Assembly: GCA_030628755.1 (NCBI GenBank)
Contig: DAOVQH010000167.1
Span: forward strand, 1 to 5,925
Direction of reading: 5' to 3'
Source: Candidatus Cloacimonadota bacterium
Lineage (GTDB): Bacteria > Cloacimonadota > Cloacimonadia > Cloacimonadales > TCS61
Length of the DNA stretch: 5,925 nt
Shown piece after piece: positions 1 to 5,197 of the stretch. The notes below the pieces were generated by a model. The model was not told the origin of the DNA and did not search any database. It was given only the letters and a program-made list of their open reading frames with translations. Numbering within the stretch: position 1 is the first letter of the stretch; the number at the start of each line of letters is the position of its first letter. The position numbers and the translations under genes are program-made.

Positions 1-459
1 ATCGCTAATAATATCAGCTATGGAACGCTGGAAGACGTTACTGAAGAAAATATAATCCGTTCTGCAGAAATTGCCTATGCAGATGAATTCATTGAAAAGT
101 TCCCGAATAAATATAATGAGATGCTCCATACAAAAGGTTCAAATCTTTCCGGTGGACAGAAACAGCGTCTTTGTATTGCCCGGGCAATTGTCGGAGATCC
201 CCCCATCCTCATTTTTGATGAGGCAACCAGCGCTCTCGATACAGAAGCAGAACAGAAGGTTCAAAGAGCTATCGAGCAGGCAACAAAAAACAGGACTGTG
301 ATAGTAATTGCTCACCGGCTTTCCACTATTCTTTCATCTAATAAAATCGTAGTTCTGGATAAAGGTAATATTGTCGGTATTGGTAAACATAAAGAACTGC
401 TGAAAACCTGTGAAAGGTACCAGACTTTATACAAACTGCAATTTGCTGATAACGCATAA
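1..459 (+). CDS. ABC exporter ATPase (MsbA-like), C-terminal fragment
   Basis: This is the 3' end of an ABC transporter gene whose 5' part lies outside the window; reading frame 1 is open from base 1. The 152 visible residues are the second half of a nucleotide-binding domain. They include an N-terminal IANNISYG stretch typical of the segment after the Q-loop, the ABC signature LSGGQKQR (49-56 of the fragment), Walker B ILIFDEATSALD (69-80, including the D-loop) and the H-loop His105 in IAHRLST. The ending YKLQF resembles the tail of MsbA-type lipid/polysaccharide flippases, which fuse six membrane helices to one ATPase domain and act as homodimers in the inner membrane. By family, the role would be ATP-driven export of a lipid or lipid-linked glycan. 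The next gene starts 3 bp after the stop, so it is probably co-transcribed with the transferases and may export their product. The substrate cannot be read from this part. The internal ATG at 121 lies inside the domain and is not the true start. Confidence 0.95.
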   Translation: MANNISYGTLEDVTEENIIRSAEIAYADEFIEKFPNKYNEMLHTKGSNLSGGQKQRLCIARAIVGDPPILIFDEATSALDTEAEQKVQRAIEQATKNRTVIVIAHRLSTILSSNKIVVLDKGNIVGIGKHKELLKTCERYQTLYKLQFADNA

Positions 460-462
460 AAT

Positions 463-1509
463 ATGAGATTTCTTTTTTACATATCCAAGAAATATTCTAT
501 TCCCATAGTAAAACCATTGTCAGAATATCTAAAAAAAACGGATCATGAATTTGCTTTTTATGTATCTGAAAAAGTGAATAAGAACATCCCGGATGAATGG
601 AAAGAATTTCTTATAATGAATGAAGTAGATAAAGCTATTAATTACCACCCCGATTTTGTTATCGTTCCCGGGAACTTTGTTGATCCCCGCATTCCGGGCA
701 TAAAAGTACAGATATTTCACGGATTGGGAATTGAAAAAAAATCACACTACAAGATCCGCCATTTCTTTGATGTTTACTGCACTTCAGGTCCTTTTGTTAC
801 AAAAAAATTTAAAATACTTCAAAAAAGATACAAGTACTTTCTGGTCAAAGAAACAGGGTGGTCAAAAATTGATTATATCTTGAATTATCCAACAGAAAAC
901 CTGAAAAAGAAGCTGAATATTCCAGAAGGAAAAAAAGTAATTTTATTTGCCCCGACTCACAGTAGGAAAATGCAGTCTGCAGAAGATCTGCTTCCTGTCA
1001 TTCCAAAAATAACAAATGAAAACGAGATGTGGCTGCTTAAATTTCATGAACTTATGGATATGAATCTAATTCGAAGTTTCACAGAGCGAATAACCGAAAG
1101 GGTCAAGTTTATTGATGACTTTGACATCACCCCCTATCTTCATCTAGCAGATGTACTTATATCAGATACTTCATCTGTAATTTATGAATTCATGGTTCTG
1201 GACAAACCTATGATAACCTATAAAACCCAAAGCAGAACCGATAAAGGAATAAATATAACCGACCCTGATGACCTGAGAAAGGCAATAGACAGAAGCCTGG
1301 AAAATCCTGGTGAATTCAGCAGTAACAGGAAGAAGCATCTCGAAGAGATCAATCCATATCTTGATGGGAAAATAAGTGAGAAATTAATTTCAACTTTGTT
1401 GGAAATAAAAGAAAAAGACCTTCTACCAAAAAAGAAAAAACCAATGAATCTTCTCAGGAAATTGCAAATTCTTCATCATAGAAAATTCAGAAAAGGATAC
1501 CTGAGATGA
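463..1509 (+). CDS. CDP-glycerol glycerophosphotransferase family protein (first of three)
   Basis: This 348-residue protein belongs to the Glyphos_transf (TagB/TagF) family. These GT-B fold enzymes move a phospho-alcohol group from a CDP donor onto a glycan or polymer acceptor at the inner membrane face. Visible motifs are IFHGLGIEKK with His86 (the HGxxxK motif of the family), LFAPTHS (161-167), KFHE with His195, and ISDTSSVIYEF (233-243), which corresponds to the TagF DxSS donor-phosphate site. DGK at 301-303 recurs in the two paralogs downstream. No membrane segment or signal peptide is visible, and the Lys/Arg-rich tail (322-348) could bind membrane. The length equals a catalytic domain alone, without the extra N-terminal region of long TagF proteins. 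The start is 3 bp after the ABC gene stop with no clear Shine-Dalgarno, which suggests translational coupling. It overlaps the next gene by 4 bp. Family assignment is strong; donor and acceptor are unknown. Confidence 0.9.
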   Translation: MRFLFYISKKYSIPIVKPLSEYLKKTDHEFAFYVSEKVNKNIPDEWKEFLIMNEVDKAINYHPDFVIVPGNFVDPRIPGIKVQIFHGLGIEKKSHYKIRHFFDVYCTSGPFVTKKFKILQKRYKYFLVKETGWSKIDYILNYPTENLKKKLNIPEGKKVILFAPTHSRKMQSAEDLLPVIPKITNENEMWLLKFHELMDMNLIRSFTERITERVKFIDDFDITPYLHLADVLISDTSSVIYEFMVLDKPMITYKTQSRTDKGINITDPDDLRKAIDRSLENPGEFSSNRKKHLEEINPYLDGKISEKLISTLLEIKEKDLLPKKKKPMNLLRKLQILHHRKFRKGYLR

Positions 1510-2600
1510 TAAAAGTTCTATTCGACCTGAAAAAGGAATATTATTTTAGCGCTTTATTCCCACTTTACAAAGAAATGGAAAAAGACCCGGATTACGAAAT
1601 CTACTTTCATATTGGTAAAGATCAGCGAAGATTTTTGGGGATTTTTCTTATTACAGAAACCAGTAGGATCGCTTCCAATCTGCGAAAGCAAGGCTATAAG
1701 ATCACAGAAAAAACCGAAGGATTTGACCTTGTCATTTGCGGAGATGTCCTCAAACATCCGGAAAGATATGGTGATTGCATACGAGTTCACGTGGATCATG
1801 GCGTTGGAATAAAAACACTTCGAATTAGAAACATCGTTCGTCAGAAAGGTTATCATTACCATGTTTTCCTGGAAGGGCAATATTGGTATGATTATATAAG
1901 AAGTTTAGGCTGGGAAGATAAAGCAAACTTTTATATTACCGGTATACCAAAACTCGATCAATTTTTCTGGAAAGGATACTATGATAACGACAAATTACTC
2001 CAGAAACTCGGATTGAATCCAAATAAAAAAACAGTTCTTTTCGCTCCCTCGTATAAACCGAGTTGTATAAAATTCCTCAAGGAAAAAATTACAAACCTTC
2101 TTCCCGAGTATTATCTGATAATTAAACTCCATCCCTACAGTTGGGCTGGAAAATACGCTCCGCATTCCCAACATAAATTTTATGAAAAACTGGCAAAAAA
2201 GAATAAAGAAGTATTCCTTATCCCGAAAGATGATTTCGACATTTATCCTTATATGTATCTTGCAGATACGATGGTAAGTGATACTTCCAGCGTGATAAAT
2301 GAATTCCTGGCACTTGGAAAACACGGAATAATCTATGTACTGCCATTTGAAAAGCTGAATCACAGCGATGGAATGTCTGTCCTTTCCATCGACCCGAAAG
2401 AGTGGTTGAAAGGTGCTTTCCCGCATATGTTCAAGCCGGATGACCTGCTTCCTGCTGTGGAATCTGCTTTGAATCCCACACCTGAAATGAAGAAAAAACT
2501 GGTAGATTACAGGAGCTATTTTTTTTCTGGTCTAGATGGTAAATCTGCTGAAAGAGTGAAAATAAAAATCGATGAGATAATGGAGAGGAATGATAAGTAG
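1506..2600 (+). CDS. CDP-glycerol glycerophosphotransferase family protein (second of three)
   Basis: This 364-residue protein is the second single-domain TagB/TagF-family transferase. Motifs in order are VDHGVGIK with His98, TGIPKLD (145-151, the usual linker before the C-terminal Rossmann half), LFAPSYKPS (178-186), IIKLHPYS with His209, MVSDTSSVINEF (256-267) and DGKSAER (344-350). It has the best-preserved motifs of the three, keeping both the KLHP and SDTSS forms, so catalytic activity is likely. A phospho-alcohol transfer from a CDP donor is the family reaction; the actual donor (CDP-glycerol, CDP-ribitol or another) cannot be read. The start codon lies in an ATGA overlap with the preceding gene and is preceded by AAGGA (1493-1497) at 8-nt spacing, which supports this start. 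The next gene begins immediately after its stop. The different N-terminal half compared with its neighbours suggests a different acceptor, which is an inference from family architecture. Confidence 0.92.
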   Translation: MIKVLFDLKKEYYFSALFPLYKEMEKDPDYEIYFHIGKDQRRFLGIFLITETSRIASNLRKQGYKITEKTEGFDLVICGDVLKHPERYGDCIRVHVDHGVGIKTLRIRNIVRQKGYHYHVFLEGQYWYDYIRSLGWEDKANFYITGIPKLDQFFWKGYYDNDKLLQKLGLNPNKKTVLFAPSYKPSCIKFLKEKITNLLPEYYLIIKLHPYSWAGKYAPHSQHKFYEKLAKKNKEVFLIPKDDFDIYPYMYLADTMVSDTSSVINEFLALGKHGIIYVLPFEKLNHSDGMSVLSIDPKEWLKGAFPHMFKPDDLLPAVESALNPTPEMKKKLVDYRSYFFSGLDGKSAERVKIKIDEIMERNDK

Positions 2601-3743
2601 ATGGTAGAAAGAGAAATAAAAAAAATATATAAAGTACTTTTTGACGTCTATCATCTGTACCATCTACCGCAAATGGAACCGTTTGCAAGATTAATGCTAA
2701 AGAACCCACTCTTTGATGTCTATTTTTCTACCTCACATCAGACGGATAGTGAAGAAAGACTTCTGACTCTCAAGATATTTGAACAGAATAACTGGAATTA
2801 CATTCTGGATGAAAATGAAATAGATCGCCAAGATCAAATTCTCAATCTAGATCCTGATGTCTTTATATGTGGATGGAGCCGATACCCTATCGAAAAATTT
2901 TGTAGTCCATCCACTTTATGCTGCATGATATATCATGGTATTGGAATAAAACCTACTTATTACCGAGACCATAATCAAAGAATTGATGTACGCTTTATAG
3001 AAGGTTCATTCCGGGAAAGGCAGTTAAAGGAATATGGAATTCAGGTAGATTTAGAGTTAGTTGGATTTGCCAAACTGGATCCATTGTTCAATAGTGAAAT
3101 TGGCAGCCAAACTGAAATATTAGAACAATTAAATTTAGACACTTCAAAAAAAACGATTTTATATGCACCTACGTTTTATCCAAGTAGCCTTGAAGTTTTT
3201 AAACTGAAATTACCAGAAATAACTAAAAAATATAACTTGATAATCAAACTCCATCATTATGTATACTTCAGAAGTAGATTTGGTGGGGCAAATTTGAAAA
3301 AACAACTAAAACTAGTTGAAAAAGTCAAAAAGCATTTTCCTTCAGTAAAAATAATTAGTCCGGAAGATTATAATATTTTACCGTTATACCGCGCAGCAGA
3401 TGTTTTATTGACAGAAGCCTCCTCAACTATTTATGAGATGATGGCTTTGCAAAAACATGTGATAATATGCGATTTCTACAAAAAGAAACTATCGCACAAA
3501 ATAAGTGAAAAGAGAATGTTTAGAAGACGTTTGGATCGTGATATGAAATCGGAACTAACAAATTTCTGTTATCATATTAACTCACCTGAGGAACTATCCG
3601 AAGCTTTAGATAAGTGCTTTTACAAACCAGATCCATTTATTGAAATCCGCAAGAAATATATTGATGATATGCTTTATAAATTAGATGGAAAAGCATCGGA
3701 ACGTATAATACATGCATTGAGAAATCGCTTGCAAAAAAAATAA
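2601..3743 (+). CDS. CDP-glycerol glycerophosphotransferase family protein (third of three, diverged)
   Basis: This 380-residue protein is the third TagB/TagF-family transferase. Motifs are IYHGIGIK with His112, VGFAKLD (154-160), LYAPTFYPS (187-195), IIKLHHY with His218, LLTEASSTIYEM (269-280) and DGKASER (362-368). The two catalytic-type histidines are kept. The DxSS site reads TEASS here instead of SDTSS, an Asp-to-Glu change at a usually acidic position, and KLHP reads KLHH. It may therefore differ in donor specificity or rate. A basic stretch around 293-315 (KKK...RRR) could contact membrane phospholipid or acceptor phosphate. The ATG directly follows the TAG of the previous gene. A GGAGAGGA purine stretch (2582-2589) sits 11 nt upstream, a little long for a Shine-Dalgarno. 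The gene is visibly more AT-rich than the ABC fragment. It appears to close the first transcription unit, being followed by an AT hairpin and a 76-bp gap. Confidence 0.9.
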   Translation: MVEREIKKIYKVLFDVYHLYHLPQMEPFARLMLKNPLFDVYFSTSHQTDSEERLLTLKIFEQNNWNYILDENEIDRQDQILNLDPDVFICGWSRYPIEKFCSPSTLCCMIYHGIGIKPTYYRDHNQRIDVRFIEGSFRERQLKEYGIQVDLELVGFAKLDPLFNSEIGSQTEILEQLNLDTSKKTILYAPTFYPSSLEVFKLKLPEITKKYNLIIKLHHYVYFRSRFGGANLKKQLKLVEKVKKHFPSVKIISPEDYNILPLYRAADVLLTEASSTIYEMMALQKHVIICDFYKKKLSHKISEKRMFRRRLDRDMKSELTNFCYHINSPEELSEALDKCFYKPDPFIEIRKKYIDDMLYKLDGKASERIIHALRNRLQKK

Positions 3744-3758
3744 TCATTTATTTTTTTT
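3733..3758 (+). terminator. AT-only hairpin with T-run after the transferase genes (possible weak terminator)
   Basis: A perfect 11-bp inverted repeat is present: eight A plus TAA at 3733-3743, a TCAT loop at 3744-3747, and TTA plus eight T at 3748-3758. It overlaps the stop codon of the third transferase gene. The stem has no G or C, so an intrinsic terminator would be weak, although the trailing eight T residues fit one. It could also be just a poly-A/poly-T tract. It sits between two gene blocks, which is where a partial terminator would be expected. Confidence 0.35.
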
Positions 3759-3768
3759 ACAAACATGA

Positions 3769-3797
3769 TTATCAAAGTGATGATACTTAATTAGAAT
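3769..3797 (+). promoter_or_regulatory. Candidate sigma70-like promoter upstream of the first cytidylyltransferase
   Basis: TTATCA (3769-3774, four of six matches to TTGACA) is followed after exactly 17 bp by TAGAAT (3792-3797, five of six matches to TATAAT). This would start transcription about 15 nt before the ATG at 3820, a short leader holding only the Shine-Dalgarno AAGGAG (3809-3814). The 17-bp spacer contains AAGTGATGATACTT, which resembles the operator-like palindrome upstream of the third paralog. The call is consensus matching by eye in AT-rich DNA, so false positives are possible. Confidence 0.4.
3775..3788. promoter_or_regulatory. Diverged operator-like site (AAGTGATGATACTT)
   Basis: This imperfect palindrome has 4-bp perfect arms (AAGT...ACTT). 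It is positioned relative to its downstream gene almost exactly like the perfect palindrome GTGAAATTTCAC at 5151. Both are followed by the shared string AATTAGAATA, and the distance from the shared AC to the start codon is 33 bp here against 35 bp there. This suggests a common leader origin and a weaker or decayed binding site. Function is inferred from position and partial similarity only. Confidence 0.35.
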
Positions 3798-3819
3798 ATA
3801 AATTTTAAAAGGAGATAAA

Positions 3820-4230
3820 ATGAAATTAGTTTATTCATACTACATACTGGATATTGTTCATAGAGGGCACTTGAAAATGATGGAAAATGCCAAAGCAATA
3901 GCTGGTAAAGATGGAAAATTAATCGTTGGAATTCTTACCGACGAAGCAGTGATGGAGAAAAAGCCCAAGCCCATTCTTTCGTTTGACGAAAGATTCGACT
4001 TGGCAAATGCTATGAAATATGTTGATCTTGTTGTAGCTCAGGAAACTTATTCTCCGCTTCCAAATGTAAAGAAGATTAAACCTGATATTCTGATGGAAAG
4101 TGCAAGTCATAATGAAAAAGATATAGAAGAAGCTCGAAAAGTCATGGAAAAAATTGGCGGTGAAGTAATTGTAATACCGTATTTTCCATCTCAATCATCA
4201 GCTAATATAAAAAATCAAATAAAAAAATGA
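3820..4230 (+). CDS. TagD-like cytidylyltransferase family protein (paralog 1, catalytic type)
   Basis: This 136-residue single-domain protein is a nucleotidyltransferase of the cytidylyltransferase-like superfamily (HIGH motif). Family members join CTP and a phosphorylated alcohol into CDP-alcohol plus pyrophosphate in the cytosol. HRGH is at residues 14-17, the same position as in Bacillus TagD, with the conserved Asp11 before it. GILTDEAV (37-44), LSFDER (53-58), KPDILMES (87-94) and SQSSANIK (124-131) follow; the last occupies the place of the family RTxGISTT motif. It is odd that the usual GTFD reads YYILD, so the glycine is replaced by a large residue, and that the usual GDDW reads MESASH. 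The middle region (LTDEAV, PNVKKIKPD) reminds me more of the cytidylyltransferase domains attached to PEP mutases than of TagD. Substrate is therefore open. AAGGAG (3809-3814) with 5-nt spacing supports the start. It overlaps the next gene by ATGA and is about 87% identical to the protein at 5198-5620. Confidence 0.88.
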   Translation: MKLVYSYYILDIVHRGHLKMMENAKAIAGKDGKLIVGILTDEAVMEKKPKPILSFDERFDLANAMKYVDLVVAQETYSPLPNVKKIKPDILMESASHNEKDIEEARKVMEKIGGEVIVIPYFPSQSSANIKNQIKK

Positions 4231-5027
4231 AATTAGTTTATTCTTATTTTGTGCTGGATATTGTCCATAAAGGACTCTTAAATATGATGAAAAGCGCAAA
4301 AGCCATGGCTGGTAAAAGTGGAAAATTAATTGTAGGTATTTTAACCGATGAAGCAGTGATGGAGAAAAAACCAAAACCTTTACTTTCATTTGACGAAAGA
4401 TTTGAGCTTGCTTCTGCAATAATATATCCGGACATTGTTATTCCTCAAGACACATATTCTCCCCTGCCAAACTTAAAAAAAATAAAACCTGACATCCTCA
4501 TGGAAAGTACAAGCCATGATGAAAATGAGATCGAAAAAGCAAGAGAATATATGGAAAGTATCGATGGAAAAGTTGTTGTACTTCCTTACTTTCCTCCGGA
4601 ATTACATACTGATCTCAGGAATAAAGAAGATAAGAATATCCTAAAACCGATTGAAGAATTTGCAAATCTAAAAGATCTGAAATGGAAAGAAATAACTATG
4701 AATGTATATTACTATGAAAAAATCAAAATTGAATTTATAGCAAGAGATATCAAAACAGGCAAACAACCTGCCAGGTTATTCGGGTTTGAATGTAGGGGTA
4801 AACCCAGTAAATTATGGAAATTATTAATAGATTTTTATGATAATAAATTAGAAATATCAAAATATTCAAAGTATCTAAGAACCAATCCTACAAAATTGAA
4901 AGACAGAGTAAGTAGGTTGAGATCTCATTTAAGAAAATTAGTAAATATCAAAGATGATACACCAATAAGCATATACAATAAAAACAAAGCATATTGTTTA
5001 AGATTTAATTTAAAGGTAGAATACTAA
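4227..5027 (+). CDS. Degenerate cytidylyltransferase domain fused to a putative winged-helix domain (candidate regulator)
   Basis: This 266-residue protein has two parts. Residues 1-131 are a paralog of the neighbouring cytidylyltransferases, with about 88 of the first 120 positions identical to the upstream one. Key residues are lost: HxGH reads HKGL, losing the second catalytic His, and the C-terminal Ser-rich motif SQSSANIK reads PELHTDLR. Catalysis is probably absent, while the fold and ligand pocket may remain. Residues about 148-266 are unrelated to nucleotidyltransferases. They begin with beta-like segments (ITMNVYYYEKIKIEF, ARLFGFECR), then helices KLWKLLIDFY and LKDRVSRLRSHLRKLV (a recognition-helix-like basic segment), and end in DTPISIY...AYCLRF. 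This resembles the wing and last strands of OmpR/PhoB-type effector domains. The role proposed is a ligand-sensing DNA-binding regulator, by inference. No Shine-Dalgarno precedes the ATG, so translation likely depends on the overlapping upstream gene. Two identical palindromes flank the gap downstream. A non-DNA-binding role for the extension remains possible. Confidence 0.8.
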   Translation: MKLVYSYFVLDIVHKGLLNMMKSAKAMAGKSGKLIVGILTDEAVMEKKPKPLLSFDERFELASAIIYPDIVIPQDTYSPLPNLKKIKPDILMESTSHDENEIEKAREYMESIDGKVVVLPYFPPELHTDLRNKEDKNILKPIEEFANLKDLKWKEITMNVYYYEKIKIEFIARDIKTGKQPARLFGFECRGKPSKLWKLLIDFYDNKLEISKYSKYLRTNPTKLKDRVSRLRSHLRKLVNIKDDTPISIYNKNKAYCLRFNLKVEY

Positions 5028-5034
5028 AATATAA

Positions 5035-5046
5035 GTGAAATTTCAC
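5035..5046. promoter_or_regulatory. Perfect 12-bp palindrome GTGAAATTTCAC (distal copy)
   Basis: This is a perfect dyad of two GTGAAA half-sites without spacer, starting 7 bp after the stop of the putative winged-helix fusion gene. An identical copy lies 116 bp downstream. The exact repetition in an otherwise unconserved gap, and the dyad shape typical of sites for dimeric regulators, support an operator. The binding protein is unknown; the adjacent fusion protein is the obvious candidate. Confidence 0.55.
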
Positions 5047-5150
5047 CTTTAATATTTATCATTATACAAATAAAACTCACATTTAATTTTTTCTAAGTAT
5101 CTTTAAAATAATAAACTACAGCTATAATCCCTATTTCAAAATCCACGAGT

Positions 5151-5162
5151 GTGAAATTTCAC
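5151..5162. promoter_or_regulatory. Perfect 12-bp palindrome GTGAAATTTCAC (proximal copy)
   Basis: This second identical copy of the dyad ends 35 bp before the GTG start of the third cytidylyltransferase. It lies directly upstream of the candidate -10 TAGAAT (5167-5172) and 22 bp downstream of the perfect TATAAT (5123-5128). With either promoter, a protein bound here would block RNA polymerase or an elongating transcript. The centre-to-centre distance to the distal copy is 116 bp, close to 11 turns of B-DNA, so both sites face the same side of the helix and could be bridged by a loop. Confidence 0.55.
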
Positions 5163-5197
5163 TAATTAGAATAAAAGAATCTTTAAGAAGGAAAAAA

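Larger units (their letters stand above)
5028..5197 (+). promoter_or_regulatory. 170-bp regulatory gap between the fusion gene and the third cytidylyltransferase
   Basis: This very AT-rich non-coding segment is framed by two identical GTGAAATTTCAC palindromes. Between them lies a perfect TATAAT (5123-5128), but only poor -35 matches (TCTTTA or CTTTAA) fall at 16-17 bp upstream. A second candidate -10, TAGAAT (5167-5172), matches the one upstream of the first paralog, but its -35 position (CCACGA) is poor. Such weak -35 elements may indicate an activated promoter. TTAAAGGT (5010-5017) and ACCTTTAA (5045-5052) can also pair around the first palindrome, giving a weak 3'-end structure for the upstream transcript. 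I see no ORF of note and no RNA gene here. Confidence 0.55.

Noticed and set aside
71..301. A + strand ORF of 76 codons in frame 2
   Set aside because: It overlaps the ABC ATPase signature and Walker B region, which is read convincingly in frame 1.
1995..2426. Long reverse-strand ORF of 143 codons, and other reverse-strand ORFs at 1554-1880, 2431-2709, 3919-4194 and 5425-5721
   Set aside because: All lie opposite well-supported + strand genes with clear family motifs, and their translations show no recognisable domains; they are antisense shadows.
4227..5027. Idea that the fusion gene is a broken cytidylyltransferase joined by accident to a neighbouring ORF
   Set aside because: The frame is continuous and the N-terminal domain remains well conserved through about residue 120. 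The extension has an ordered domain pattern, so decay is a poor explanation.
5035..5162. Palindromes as a CRISPR array, insertion-sequence ends or a terminator
   Set aside because: There are only two copies with no spacer series, no transposase or target duplication, and the 12-bp dyad has no loop and no GC-rich stem with T-run. A pair of protein-binding sites fits better.
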